From the NCBI GenBank assembly GCA_044425575.1, contig JAWXVE010000003.1, forward strand, positions 1 through 61,197: a stretch of 61,197 nt of DNA. The letters run 5' to 3'. The translations under genes were made by a program, and so were the position numbers. The stretch comes from JAWXVE01 sp044425575 (GTDB lineage Bacteria; Bacillota; Clostridia; Lachnospirales; Lachnospiraceae). Numbering within the stretch: position 1 is the first letter of the stretch; every line of letters begins with the position of its first letter. The notes beneath the pieces are model-generated. The model was given only the letters and a program-made list of their open reading frames with translations. It ran no database searches and was not told the DNA's origin. Shown here in pieces: positions 45,783 to 55,227 of the stretch.

Positions 45783-46337
45783 ATGAAAAATAACACACTT
45801 AAAATTACATATGCAGGCGTATTAATCGCAATTAGTATCTTATTACCTATGGTATTTCATACTATGGGAGGGAGTAGCTCAGGAAGTGTATTCCTTCCCA
45901 TGCACATACCAGTTTTATTAGGAGGATTTATCTTAGGACCAATTTACGGACTAGTGATTGGAATTCTTGCACCTCTTATTAATGCACTTACTACAGGAAT
46001 GCCAAGTATGGTGCGATTACCATTTATGATCATTGAACTTGGTATCTATGGTCTGTGTACAGGACTTCTCTACCACAAGGTAGGACTTAAGAAGAAGAAA
46101 TACGGCGTGTATGTTACCCTTATTAGTGCCATGATTCTTGGAAGAATTGTCTATGCAATGATGCTTTATCTATTAATTGATTTGTTAGGAGTACCACTTA
46201 ATAATACCGTTACTATTCTTGCTGCTTCTATTACTGGAATCTACGGAATTATCATACAGATTGTATTAATCCCACTAGTATTATACTTATTGAAAAAGGG
46301 AGGATTATTAGATGGATTATCAAAAGGAAGCCATTAG
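45783..46337 (+). CDS. ECF transporter substrate-binding (S) component
   Basis: A 184-residue membrane protein with six helices and the loop pattern of ECF S-components (GSSSGSVFLPMHIPVLLGGF, YGLVIGILAPLINALTTGMP). S-components capture a vitamin or other micronutrient and share an energising module encoded elsewhere. The substrate is unknown; no riboswitch is visible upstream. The SD is poor, suggesting coupling to the reductase gene. Its 3' end overlaps the DUF1893 gene by 26 bases. Confidence 0.8.
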   Translation: MKNNTLKITYAGVLIAISILLPMVFHTMGGSSSGSVFLPMHIPVLLGGFILGPIYGLVIGILAPLINALTTGMPSMVRLPFMIIELGIYGLCTGLLYHKVGLKKKKYGVYVTLISAMILGRIVYAMMLYLLIDLLGVPLNNTVTILAASITGIYGIIIQIVLIPLVLYLLKKGGLLDGLSKGSH

Positions 46338-46734
46338 AATACGCCAGGAACAAAACGCTACCTGTGTGGCTCTAAGTGCCACTAGAACGTATGAATCAAC
46401 CCTAAAAGGAGTTGCACCTATCCTGATTCCTTTAGAAGAAGACAATGAATTCTTCAAAGGGTGCAGTGTATCAGATCGAGTGATTGGAAAGGCGGCAGCC
46501 TTACTATTCATAAAGGCACAGATCAAAGAACTCCACGCAGAACTAATTAGCGACCACGCAGTCGCACTACTAGAATCTTATGAGATACCGTATTCTTACG
46601 ATAAAAAAGTACCATACATTATCAATCGTGATGGCACAGGTATGTGTCCCATGGAGGAATGTGTGTTAGAATTAAACGATTTAGAAGAAGGGTATGTTGC
46701 CGTTACACAACGAATAAAGGAGCTACGAAAGTAG
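46312..46734 (+). CDS. DUF1893 (TM1506-like, deaminase-fold) protein
   Basis: A 140-residue protein of the DUF1893 type. Typical segments are STLKGVAPILIPLEE near 27, VSDRVIGKAAALLFI near 53, ELISDHAVALLESYEIPYSY near 76 and GTGMCPMEECVLEL near 107. The founding structure is described as cytidine-deaminase-like; the HAE zinc ligand is absent, but a CPME motif remains. SD AAGGGAGGA lies inside the ECF gene. The tight overlap suggests the two proteins serve one nutrient pathway, which is inference. Confidence 0.75.
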   Translation: MDYQKEAIRIRQEQNATCVALSATRTYESTLKGVAPILIPLEEDNEFFKGCSVSDRVIGKAAALLFIKAQIKELHAELISDHAVALLESYEIPYSYDKKVPYIINRDGTGMCPMEECVLELNDLEEGYVAVTQRIKELRK

Positions 46735-46743
46735 CTCCTTTTA
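46716..46743 (+). terminator. terminator after DUF1893
   Basis: AAAGGAGCTAC (46716-46726) pairs with GTAGCTCCTTT (46731-46741) around a GAAA loop. The stop codon lies in the 3' arm. Confidence 0.85.
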
Positions 46744-46758
46744 CTTTACTATTTCATA

Positions 46759-47520
46759 TTATACTTGCTCTACATCACTAAAGGACCAGGTATTAATGTT
46801 AAGTGCGACTACTCCTGAACCACAGTATTCACAGAATTTTTGCCCTAGGTTTGTAATAGCAGCTCCACAATTAGGGCAGTTAAGACCTAACCCATCTTCT
46901 AAAGCTTCTTCTGCAATGGAACGATCCTGAATATAAATCATATGAATGTTATATTTTGTCTGTTCCATAGCTGTTTTGCTACCTGTTATGACTTGATGCA
47001 TAGAATCTTCTACGTAGTGCTTGGAAGCAATCGCTGCTTGGAAAATCACACGACAAGTTCCCTTTTCTTTGGAATAACGACTGAGTTGGCAGTCGTGAAT
47101 CTTAACGGAATGAAAATATTCCTTGTGGTTATTATTAGATAATACTTGTAGGTATAATTCTAATTGATGCTTCAAATCACTATTCACATATTCTGGCAAT
47201 TGATTAGAACGATTATGAATGGATAGCAGGTAAGAAGTTAATACTCGCTCTGCTCGTTCTCGCATTTCATCGTAGTGAAAGTCAGGAAAATCTCTCATAA
47301 TAGTAGGTAAATAAAGATTCGCAGCACCTGCTACAGTTTTTGGCGTAGTTTCATACTCTTTTTGCACATTTTGCAAGCCTTTTGCTACAGACTTAGTGCC
47401 AAATAACATGCTAGAAGCACGTTCTACCTTTTTCTTAACATAGACAATAATCCCAATTAATAGTAATAGGAATACAATTCCTAAAATGAATAGAACAATT
47501 AAAGTTCTTGAAATTACCAT
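46759..47520 (-). CDS. YdjH-like membrane protein with zinc ribbon
   Basis: A 253-residue protein with one N-terminal membrane helix (about 7-28). A Tim44-like middle region follows (about 80-205, DFPDFHYDEMRERAERVLTS), then a C-terminal zinc ribbon CPNC/CEYC near 215-235. It is the last gene of a three-gene minus-strand set with a zinc-ribbon membrane protein and an SPFH protein. This set resembles ydjG-ydjH-ydjI of the Bacillus pspA operon. A role in membrane-stress sensing is inferred from that. Confidence 0.65.
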   Translation of the reverse strand: MVISRTLIVLFILGIVFLLLLIGIIVYVKKKVERASSMLFGTKSVAKGLQNVQKEYETTPKTVAGAANLYLPTIMRDFPDFHYDEMRERAERVLTSYLLSIHNRSNQLPEYVNSDLKHQLELYLQVLSNNNHKEYFHSVKIHDCQLSRYSKEKGTCRVIFQAAIASKHYVEDSMHQVITGSKTAMEQTKYNIHMIYIQDRSIAEEALEDGLGLNCPNCGAAITNLGQKFCEYCGSGVVALNINTWSFSDVEQV

Positions 47521-47569
47521 AATGCACTAATACCTCCGCCTGAAATACAATGTTACTATTTATTTTCTG

Positions 47570-48661
47570 CTAGTTCATAAATGCAAAGTATAGCATAACA
47601 ACCAATAGGATACCAGCAACTGTTAAGATTACCTTTGGAGCAGAAATTGGCGTTTTACCCGCTACTTTACCAGTTTGGCCATTTACCATAAAGTGATATA
47701 CCTGCCCTTTATACTGGAAAGAAGAAGTCCAGATTGGTAGGAGTAAGTATTTGTATGTAAGATTGGTATAATCGGTTCTAGTAGTAAGGTTCGCTACTTG
47801 GTCTGCTCGGTGTTTACTACGAATCTTAGAAGTAATGGCACTTCTTAACTTCTCCGTAATGGACTTCTTAGCAAGTTCCCAACCATCCTTAAGACCAATA
47901 GAATAACGTTGTGCCACGAATCCTGCAATATACTCAGGTTTATAAGGCTTATTAGCCGCTGTATTAAATGGTGCTAATTGTTTCAGCATATTGGTATCAT
48001 AATTAGTAGCTGCTAAGATTAATTCGTCATCAAATGCTTGGCTATGATGACCTGAGGTAGAGTACCAGGATGTTTTAGTACGACGTTTATCACCAGATCC
48101 TACCGTTCTTGTAATTCCATAACGCGCGGAATAATGTGTGGAAGTAGTGGCGTCAAAAGTCCAATATGGTAAGTAAACACCGTGGAAAGACTCTGCTTTG
48201 GCACTTTGCTTGGCAAGTTTTGGGCAAAACCACTTCTTCTTAATCCATTTGGTGAAAAGGTCCGCTGATGACTGATCTGTAATCTGGAACGGAATAACGC
48301 CACCAGGTGCAAGTGTATTCTCTGTGTGTGCCTCTGTTACTTGATTCGAATCACAATAAGGACACGTAGCAGAGATTTGCATAGCATCGTAAATAGATTC
48401 GGCACCACATGACTTACAGATAATTGTTTTCGTTTCAGTACCCCAATTACAATTGTCTGCATTCTCGGAGAAGTCCAACATAATCTCTTCTGCAGACGAG
48501 ATAGCTTCATTTTCTAATACAATTTCTTCTTCATAATCACAGAACGGACACTTAAGACCGCTAGTGGAAGCGTCATAATCCATGACGCCACCACAATTAG
48601 GGCATTTACGATCCGTTTCAGAAAGTGTTTGTGTTAAGTTACAATCCATTTCAGTTGACAT
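47570..48661 (-). CDS. YdjG-like zinc-ribbon membrane protein
   Basis: A 363-residue protein with two N-terminal zinc-binding units: CPNC near 20 with CPFC near 34, and CKSC near 82 with CPYC near 98. A middle beta-rich region follows (YLPYWTFDATTSTHYSARYG), and a single C-terminal membrane helix near 338-360. The order matches Bacillus YdjG, which with YdjH and YdjI connects to the PspA envelope-stress protein. SD GAGG precedes the ATG. Confidence 0.7.
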   Translation of the reverse strand: MSTEMDCNLTQTLSETDRKCPNCGGVMDYDASTSGLKCPFCDYEEEIVLENEAISSAEEIMLDFSENADNCNWGTETKTIICKSCGAESIYDAMQISATCPYCDSNQVTEAHTENTLAPGGVIPFQITDQSSADLFTKWIKKKWFCPKLAKQSAKAESFHGVYLPYWTFDATTSTHYSARYGITRTVGSGDKRRTKTSWYSTSGHHSQAFDDELILAATNYDTNMLKQLAPFNTAANKPYKPEYIAGFVAQRYSIGLKDGWELAKKSITEKLRSAITSKIRSKHRADQVANLTTRTDYTNLTYKYLLLPIWTSSFQYKGQVYHFMVNGQTGKVAGKTPISAPKVILTVAGILLVVMLYFAFMN

Positions 48662-48688
48662 TTAAAATACCTCATAATTTCTAATCGA

Positions 48689-50056
48689 TTAAGATTGAAT
48701 ATCATTTTCATCAAATAAATCACCACATTCTGGGCAGAACTTAGGAGGGTTTGTTGGTTCATCTGGTTCCCAACCACATTTATCACACTTATATAGAAGT
48801 GCACCAGAAGGTTTCTTAGAACCACATTCCATACAGAATTTACCCTTATTCACCACTCCGCAGGTACAAGTCCAGCCTAATTCCTCTGGAGATTTGGAAC
48901 CACATTCCATACAGAACTTACCAGTGTTGCCGCCTGTACCACAAGAGCAGGTCCAAGTAGTAGCACTTGGTGCAACCATAGCAGGTGCTGGGGTAGGTGC
49001 ACTAGCACCAGTTTGAACAGGAGGAATGCCACCTGTGGCCCCTTGACCTGCCATACCATATAATTGAGTTGCATTCATACCACCTGCAGAATTGGCCATA
49101 TTCATACCTGCAAATGCCATCATAGGACCTGTTGATTCATTGGAAGCAGCAGCAACCATTGCTTCTGATTGTGCCTTAGTAAGAGAAGCAGCAGCCATAG
49201 CAGGATTGGTAAGCATTGACATCTTCTGATATTCTTTGATTGTTTCTTGATCTTCTTCTGATAAAGTAGCTCCATTTACACCAACTGATACAATTGCAAT
49301 ACCACGTAACTCACTCCATTTCGTAGTAAGTACCTTGTTCATCTCATCTACAAGTTCCATTGTATGGGTAGTGATTTCACTATAGCGAATACCGAGAGCG
49401 GAAATACGACCAAAAGCAGGTTGTAATGCAGTTAAGAATTCTGTCTTAAGTTGACTTGCAATTTCATCTACACGGTATTGTTGGTTTACATTTCCACATA
49501 CATTGGTATAGAATAAAATCGGGTCAATAATTTTAAAAGAATAAGAACCGTTACAACGAATTGCCATATCCATATCAAGACCAATACGTGCGTCTACTAC
49601 ACGGAATGGAATTGGATTCATAGTTCCAAACTTATTATCTAACATTTCCTTCGTATTAAAGTAATATACACGTTGGTCCTTAGCTGTGTCACCACCAAAA
49701 GTAAAGCGCTTTCCAATATTGGCAAAAGTCTTTCCAATATTTTCGCCTAAGTTCCCGTATAAAAGTGTTGGCTCTGTAGAGGCATCGTAAGTGAATTCCC
49801 CTGCATCTGCACATAGTTCCACTACCTTACCTTGTTCCACAATAATCATACATTGGCCTTCATTAACAGCGATTATAGACCCGTTTGATATAATGTTATC
49901 TTCTGCAGAAGTATTGCTACTACGCTTACCACTAATTCGTTTCTGTCCTTTGGTTACTAAAACATTATTTGGTAATGAATCAGCATAAAAATACTCTCTC
50001 CACTGGTCAGCTGTAATCCCACCAACAGCACCTGAAATAGCTTTGATTAATCCCAT
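48689..50056 (-). CDS. SPFH/Band-7 protein with three C-terminal zinc ribbons (YdjI-like)
   Basis: A 455-residue protein. An SPFH domain covers about 25-260 (REYFYADSLPNNVLVTKG, MDMAIRCNGSYSFKI, GIAIVSVGVNGATLSEED). A Gly/Ala/Met-rich linker follows, then three zinc ribbons: CSCG/CMECG, CTCG/CMECG and CDKC/CPEC. Bacillus YdjI is the counterpart and anchors PspA at membrane sites. This version has more zinc ribbons than I expect for the family. SD GGAGGA precedes the ATG; it is the first gene of the set. No pspA is nearby. Confidence 0.78.
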   Translation of the reverse strand: MGLIKAISGAVGGITADQWREYFYADSLPNNVLVTKGQKRISGKRSSNTSAEDNIISNGSIIAVNEGQCMIIVEQGKVVELCADAGEFTYDASTEPTLLYGNLGENIGKTFANIGKRFTFGGDTAKDQRVYYFNTKEMLDNKFGTMNPIPFRVVDARIGLDMDMAIRCNGSYSFKIIDPILFYTNVCGNVNQQYRVDEIASQLKTEFLTALQPAFGRISALGIRYSEITTHTMELVDEMNKVLTTKWSELRGIAIVSVGVNGATLSEEDQETIKEYQKMSMLTNPAMAAASLTKAQSEAMVAAASNESTGPMMAFAGMNMANSAGGMNATQLYGMAGQGATGGIPPVQTGASAPTPAPAMVAPSATTWTCSCGTGGNTGKFCMECGSKSPEELGWTCTCGVVNKGKFCMECGSKKPSGALLYKCDKCGWEPDEPTNPPKFCPECGDLFDENDIQS

Positions 50057-50284
50057 ATGAGTTATCCTCCATTGTAAGTTAACAGTTACAATTATTATAC
50101 ATTCAACGTATGCAATTGTCTATTCATTTACGACAGAATCTATGGTTTAATTTCACATAAAGCTATTATTGGACAAAGTAAATCACATCTGTGAAAGATT
50201 CATAACAAGTATAGTTTTCACACTTGAATCAAGTATAGAAATAATGACGTTTCTTAGAATTTGGAGATATTATAGATAGGATTC

Positions 50285-50731
50285 TTATTTGCCAATTAAT
50301 GACACATCTGTCATTAATTCCTCTGAAATAACACCTAGGAAGTAATCTAATTGTAGTAGTTCCTCAGAGGAAAAACGCTGTTGCATTCGCTTTACTACTT
50401 CCTTAGTATAATCATAAGTAATGCCATAGTAGTCTAAGAATTTATCCGTTACTTCTAAGTAATATTCTCGCTTATCGCGTTTGGATTGAATCTTATTTAG
50501 GTATCCTTTCTTAATAAGACTTTGCACTTTATACGCAGCATTAGGAGAAGACAAACCAATGAACGTAGCAAATTCTTGAATGGAAGGCTTCTTAAGAGCA
50601 TAAATTACTTCCATGCAGAACATTTCTACTGTAGTGAGGTTTGCTTCCCGTGTCTCGAATCGCACAAAAATCTTCTTGTAAAAAGATAGTTTGAATTTCG
50701 TATATATATCAATAAAATTAGTATCTAGCAT
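50285..50731 (-). CDS. MarR family regulator of the fatty acid operon, FabT-like
   Basis: A 148-residue winged-helix MarR-type protein: LTTVEMFCMEVIYALKKPSI, recognition region LSSPNAAYKVQSLIKKGYL, wing QSKRDKREYYLEV. It is the last gene of the fatty acid operon, 13 bases after fabZ. FabT of streptococci and related MarR regulators repress fab operons, so autoregulation of this operon is likely but inferred. The start is 50731, with AGAGAGGAT upstream; the longer frame overlaps fabZ without a site. Confidence 0.8.
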   Translation of the reverse strand: MLDTNFIDIYTKFKLSFYKKIFVRFETREANLTTVEMFCMEVIYALKKPSIQEFATFIGLSSPNAAYKVQSLIKKGYLNKIQSKRDKREYYLEVTDKFLDYYGITYDYTKEVVKRMQQRFSSEELLQLDYFLGVISEELMTDVSLIGK

Positions 50732-50744
50732 AGAATTATCCTCT

Positions 50745-51173
50745 CTAGGAAATGGCAAAAGTAAGTTCTGCTTGGACAGCAATTTCACCACCCACCGTTG
50801 CAGTAACAGAACCAACGCCAATTACACCACGTTGTTTCGTAATCATACATTCTAATTCCAATACATCACCTGGTACTACTTGGCGTCGGAACTTACAGTT
50901 GTTAATCCCTCTAAAAAGTGCTAATTTCCCCTTGTTCTCTGGTATAGATAGAATGCCAATAGCACCTACTTGCGCAAGAGCTTCTATAATAAGAACACCG
51001 GGCATAACAGGATGGTCTGGAAAGTGCCCAAGAAAATGCATTTCATTAGCAGTTACACATTTTATACCACGGGCATACTGACCTGGTTCGTAATCGGTAA
51101 TCTTATCCACTAATAGAAATGGATAACGATGAGGAATAATTTCTTGAATCTGCTTAATCGATAGAGTATTCAT
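50745..51173 (-). CDS. fabZ: 3-hydroxyacyl-ACP dehydratase FabZ
   Basis: A 142-residue hot-dog-fold dehydratase. The signature IIPHRYPFLLVDKI is at the N-terminus, HFPDHPVMPGVLIIEALAQ at about 49-67 (catalytic His and Glu). It removes water from 3-hydroxyacyl-ACP in chain elongation. SD AGGAGG precedes the ATG. It follows fabF by nine bases. No fabM or fabA is seen, so unsaturated fatty acid synthesis must depend on this or an unlinked enzyme. Confidence 0.95.
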   Translation of the reverse strand: MNTLSIKQIQEIIPHRYPFLLVDKITDYEPGQYARGIKCVTANEMHFLGHFPDHPVMPGVLIIEALAQVGAIGILSIPENKGKLALFRGINNCKFRRQVVPGDVLELECMITKQRGVIGVGSVTATVGGEIAVQAELTFAIS

Positions 51174-51182
51174 AGGTACCTC

Positions 51183-52433
51183 CTATTCACATTTGCGAAA
51201 GATTAGCGTTGCATTGTGTCCACCAAATCCGAGAGAGTTGGATAGTGCATATGAAATCTCCCTTGAAACTCCCGTGTTTGGTACAATATTTAAGTCACAA
51301 TCTGGATCTGGAATTTGGTAATTAATGGTAGCAGGAATATAAGAATCTTGCAATGCTTTTGTCATAATAATGGCTTCAATAGCACCGCTGGCACCTAATA
51401 AATGGCCTGTCATTGACTTCGTAGAACTAATCAAGAGTTCCTTTGCATGGTCGCCAAATGCTTCTTTTACCGCTAGTGTTTCACCTTTATCATTTAATGG
51501 AGTGGAAGTACCATGAGCATTAATATAACCAATATCAGTAGGTTGTATGCTAGCATCAGCTAGAGCATTCAACATACTTTTACAAGCGCCAGCTCCAGTT
51601 GGGTCTGGTGCTGTAATATGATGAGCATCACAACTAACGCCATAACCGACCACTTCTGCATAAATAGAAGCACCTCTAGCAATTGCTTGTTCGTATTCTT
51701 CTAGGAACAAGATTCCTGCACCTTCTCCCATTACAAAGCCATTGCGGTTGGCATCAAATGGAATAGAAGCACGGTTCTTATCTGTACTTTCTGATAAAGC
51801 ATGTAATGCTGTAAAACCACCAATTCCAAATGGTGTAATACTGGCTTCACTACCGCCACATACCATCATCTGTGCATACCCATCACGAATATAACGGAAT
51901 GCATCTCCAATGGCATTGGTTCCTCCTGCGCAAGCAGTTACTACACAGTTACAAATACCAGTAATGTTGTGTTGAATGGCAACGGTACCGGCTGCAATAT
52001 TTCCAATTGCCATTGGAATAAAGAATGGAGATACTTTATCAAATCCACGCTTGCTTCCACGTTCATGTTCTTTGGCAATGGTATCTAGCCCACCAATTCC
52101 AGAAGAAATCATAACACCACATTGGTGGCGATTAGAATCATCTAAAGTAATGCCACTGTCGTTTACCGCTTCCTTAGCTGCTATGACTGCGAATTTTGTA
52201 AAAGTATCCATTTTGCGAAGTTCACTTTTATCAATATACTCTGTAAAGTCAAGATTCTTCACTTGAGCAGCAAGTTTCACACGTTGCTCACTTGTATCGT
52301 AAGAAGTAATCTCATCAATTCCACAAGTGCCTAATTGCACCTCTCTCCAAAAATCTTCCACTGTATTTCCCAGTGGTGTAACAGCTCCCATTCCCGTAAT
52401 GACTACACGTCTTTTCATCACACTAATACCCAT
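51183..52433 (-). CDS. fabF: 3-oxoacyl-ACP synthase II
   Basis: A 416-residue condensing enzyme that extends acyl-ACP with malonyl-ACP. Catalytic residues are visible in VVTACAGGTNAIGDA (Cys), INAHGTSTPLND (His) and KSMTGHLLGASGAIEAI (His). RVVITGMGAVTPLGN is at the start. GGGAG lies six bases before the chosen ATG; an alternative Met six codons in also fits the family N-terminus. There is a 56-base gap from fabG. Confidence 0.95.
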   Translation of the reverse strand: MGISVMKRRVVITGMGAVTPLGNTVEDFWREVQLGTCGIDEITSYDTSEQRVKLAAQVKNLDFTEYIDKSELRKMDTFTKFAVIAAKEAVNDSGITLDDSNRHQCGVMISSGIGGLDTIAKEHERGSKRGFDKVSPFFIPMAIGNIAAGTVAIQHNITGICNCVVTACAGGTNAIGDAFRYIRDGYAQMMVCGGSEASITPFGIGGFTALHALSESTDKNRASIPFDANRNGFVMGEGAGILFLEEYEQAIARGASIYAEVVGYGVSCDAHHITAPDPTGAGACKSMLNALADASIQPTDIGYINAHGTSTPLNDKGETLAVKEAFGDHAKELLISSTKSMTGHLLGASGAIEAIIMTKALQDSYIPATINYQIPDPDCDLNIVPNTGVSREISYALSNSLGFGGHNATLIFRKCE

Positions 52434-52489
52434 CCCTTTCTCCCTAATAGCCCCTTTTTATCATGAAGCACAAAGTATTCTACAATGGC

Positions 52490-53233
52490 TTACAGACTCA
52501 TTCCGCCATCTACTGCAATTACTTGCCCCGTAATATAACTAGCATTTTCACTTGTTAAGAATGACACTGTTTTCGCAATATCTTCTGGTGTTCCAAGACG
52601 TCCAAGTGAAATATGAGTAGCAATGGCTTCCTTATGCTCCTCTAATAAACCGCTTGTCATATCAGTTTCAATATACCCCGGTGCTACTGCATTGACGGTA
52701 ATTCCTCTTGAACCAACTTCCTTTGCTAAGGATTTCGTCATTCCAATTACACCTGCTTTACTAGCTGCATAATTCATCTGACCAGCATTTCCTGCAATTC
52801 CTACCACACTACTCATATTGACAATGCGGCCATATCGTTGCTTCATCATAGTACGAATCACATGCTTCATACATAAGTACGAACCTTTTAGATTCGTATC
52901 TACAACTGCATCAAAATCAGCTTCGCTCATACGCATTAGTAGATTGTCCTTGGTAATACCAGCGTTGTTTACAAGTACATGGATTCCACCAAATGTTTCT
53001 ACGATATTTGCTACCATTTTCGAAACTGCTTCATCACTAGATACATCTCCTTGTACTAATAATACTTGCACACCATAAGCTTCGCAGGCAGCCTTTGTTT
53101 CTTGCGCCTTTGCTTCATTTCCTGCATAATTAAGTGCAATATCATAACCATTCTTAGCATGGTCCATGCAAATGGCACTACCAATTCCGCGGGAACCTCC
53201 TGTAATAAATGCGACTTTATTTGTTGTGGACAT
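52490..53233 (-). CDS. fabG: 3-oxoacyl-ACP reductase
   Basis: A 247-residue short-chain dehydrogenase. The NADP site is AFITGGSRGIGSAI, with the active-site SSVVGIAGNAGQMNYAASKAG (Ser, Tyr, Lys) and the C-terminal YITGQVIAVDGGMSL. It reduces 3-oxoacyl-ACP. The start is set two codons inside the longest frame, where AAGGAG is properly spaced. It begins three bases after the fabD stop. Confidence 0.95.
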   Translation of the reverse strand: MSTTNKVAFITGGSRGIGSAICMDHAKNGYDIALNYAGNEAKAQETKAACEAYGVQVLLVQGDVSSDEAVSKMVANIVETFGGIHVLVNNAGITKDNLLMRMSEADFDAVVDTNLKGSYLCMKHVIRTMMKQRYGRIVNMSSVVGIAGNAGQMNYAASKAGVIGMTKSLAKEVGSRGITVNAVAPGYIETDMTSGLLEEHKEAIATHISLGRLGTPEDIAKTVSFLTSENASYITGQVIAVDGGMSL

Positions 53234-53235
53234 AA

Positions 53236-54165
53236 TCATTCTCCTTTCAATTGAGCAATGGTATTGTGTAGAGAAGTCATATTCTCTACTTGATAGATGG
53301 TAACAGAGGCATCAATTTTCTTAACAAAGGAAGACAATACCTTCCCTGGTCCTATTTCAATAAAGGTAGTAACTCCTTGTTCTAATAAATAATGAATAGA
53401 ATCTTCCAAGTAGACACTACTTTGAACTTGGCGTACAAGCAAATCACTTATGGATTCATGCTCTTGTAAAGGCTTTGCTGTAGTATTAAAGACAACTGGA
53501 ATCTTAGGAGTTGAGAAGGTTTCTTCTTGAAAACGCTCCTCCAATGCATTACCAGCCTCTTTCATAAGAGAAGTATGGAATGCTCCACTTACACGTAGTG
53601 GAAGAATTCTTCTTGCACCTGCTTCCTTAGCAAGAGTACTTGCTAGAGAAAGTGCAGCTTCTTCTCCTGATAGAATTAATTGTCCAGGACAATTGTAATT
53701 AGCAATGGATACCACCCCTTGCTCCTGCGCCTTTTGGCAAACTTCTTCTAAAGATTCGCGGTCAAGTCCTATTACTGCTGCCATTCCGCAAGATACCCCT
53801 TTACAAGCTGTAGCCATTACTTGGCCACGAAATGTAATAAGTGACATAGTTTGCTTGGCTTCTAAGACACCTGCTGCATAAAGTGCAGAATATTCGCCTA
53901 GGCTTAACCCCAGTGTGTAATCTGGGTCTATTCCATAAGAATGTAATGTATCAGTTAATGCCATAGCAAATGCAACCATACATGGTTGTGTGTGCTCTGT
54001 TCGTGATAATGTTTCTAGATCCTTATGATAGGATAACTCCCGAATGGTTCCGTCTACATCAAGTTGATCTAACGTACGCTTATAGACTGATTCTTGTTCA
54101 TATAAATCTTGCCCCATACCAACGAATTGGCTTCCTTGACCAGCGTAAATAAATGCAATACTCAT
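53236..54165 (-). CDS. fabD: malonyl-CoA:ACP transacylase
   Basis: A 309-residue transacylase that moves malonyl groups from CoA to ACP. The active-site Ser is in LGLSLGEYSALY near 90; FIYAGQGSQFVGMG is at the N-terminus and GAFHTSLM with the catalytic His near 198. ACP itself is not encoded in this operon. It follows the NMO-family gene by three bases. Confidence 0.95.
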   Translation of the reverse strand: MSIAFIYAGQGSQFVGMGQDLYEQESVYKRTLDQLDVDGTIRELSYHKDLETLSRTEHTQPCMVAFAMALTDTLHSYGIDPDYTLGLSLGEYSALYAAGVLEAKQTMSLITFRGQVMATACKGVSCGMAAVIGLDRESLEEVCQKAQEQGVVSIANYNCPGQLILSGEEAALSLASTLAKEAGARRILPLRVSGAFHTSLMKEAGNALEERFQEETFSTPKIPVVFNTTAKPLQEHESISDLLVRQVQSSVYLEDSIHYLLEQGVTTFIEIGPGKVLSSFVKKIDASVTIYQVENMTSLHNTIAQLKGE

Positions 54166-54168
54166 CTG

Positions 54169-55227
54169 TTAATTCCTCCATGGTTGTGTTAATTCTTCCA
54201 TTAATGCTTCCACTGTAGTAAGTGTGGTAATGGTATCTAAATCATCATCGCAGAAGAAGAGGCCTTCCTCATAATTGCCTTGATGAGCTTGAATGAGAGC
54301 GTTTGTAATACAATACGGTGTAATAGAGGGTGTACAAGTATGAATGCAGTTGACACAGTAGGTAGGTGCAATGCGACCTTCATCGCTTAGTCGTCTAAGA
54401 AATGGAGTGTTTAGTGCACGAGCAGGCATTCCAACAGGACTTTTTACAATAATAGCATCTTCATTAGTTGCCTTTATGTATTGCTCTTTAAAACCAAGTG
54501 TGGCATCACATTCATGGGTTGCAATGAATCTTGTGGCAATCTGTACTCCATCTGCTCCAAGGGATAGCAGTGCTTCAATGCGAGAAACCGTATTTACCGA
54601 ACCTGCTACAAAAATAGGAATGGAAATGTCATATTGTTCTTCATAAGGCTTAATGGCCATACGAACTTCTTCTAATAAAATTGGCAAGTCATTTGCTGTG
54701 GAATCGATTAAATCTTCTGCCTGAAATCCCAAATGTCCACCGGCCCTTGGCCCTTCTATTACAATAAAATCTGGAATCACTTTGTATTTACGATCCCAAT
54801 AGCGACAGATTGTGGTAGCGGCTCTTCCACTGCTTACAATGGGAGCTAGTAACACATCACGTCCCCCTGTATAAGATGGAAGCTGTAGTGGTAGTCCTGC
54901 TCCTGAGATAATACAGTCAATACCAGAAGCAACTGCAGTTTTGACCATTTCTTCATATTGTACCGTAGCAACCATTGCATTAATCCCAATTAGTCCATTA
55001 CCATTTGCAATACGCTTAGCGGTTGCAATCTCTTGTTGTAACCCACGCACATTGGCGACTAAGGGATTTTCGTGAAAATCAGGTTCAAGAAATCCAGTAT
55101 TTGCAGTAGAGATAACACCAATACCACCACATTTTGCCACATTACCTGCTAAGTTCCCAAAAGATACACCAACCCCCATGCCACCTTGTATGAGAGGATA
55201 AGTTAGTGACTTACTCTTAATCTTCAT
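54169..55227 (-). CDS. nitronate monooxygenase-family flavoprotein in the fab operon
   Basis: A 352-residue FMN-binding TIM-barrel protein of the 2-nitropropane dioxygenase/FabK superfamily. Visible are LIQGGMGVGVSFGNLAG, IEGPRAGGHLGF and SLGADGVQIATRFI. Unlike FabK it has a C-terminal cysteine-rich tail (CVNCIHTC and a later YC). Such paralogues sit in fab operons of other clostridia, so a second enoyl reductase or a protective role is possible; its activity is unknown. Its start overlaps the fabK stop. Confidence 0.8.
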   Translation of the reverse strand: MKIKSKSLTYPLIQGGMGVGVSFGNLAGNVAKCGGIGVISTANTGFLEPDFHENPLVANVRGLQQEIATAKRIANGNGLIGINAMVATVQYEEMVKTAVASGIDCIISGAGLPLQLPSYTGGRDVLLAPIVSSGRAATTICRYWDRKYKVIPDFIVIEGPRAGGHLGFQAEDLIDSTANDLPILLEEVRMAIKPYEEQYDISIPIFVAGSVNTVSRIEALLSLGADGVQIATRFIATHECDATLGFKEQYIKATNEDAIIVKSPVGMPARALNTPFLRRLSDEGRIAPTYCVNCIHTCTPSITPYCITNALIQAHQGNYEEGLFFCDDDLDTITTLTTVEALMEELTQPWRN

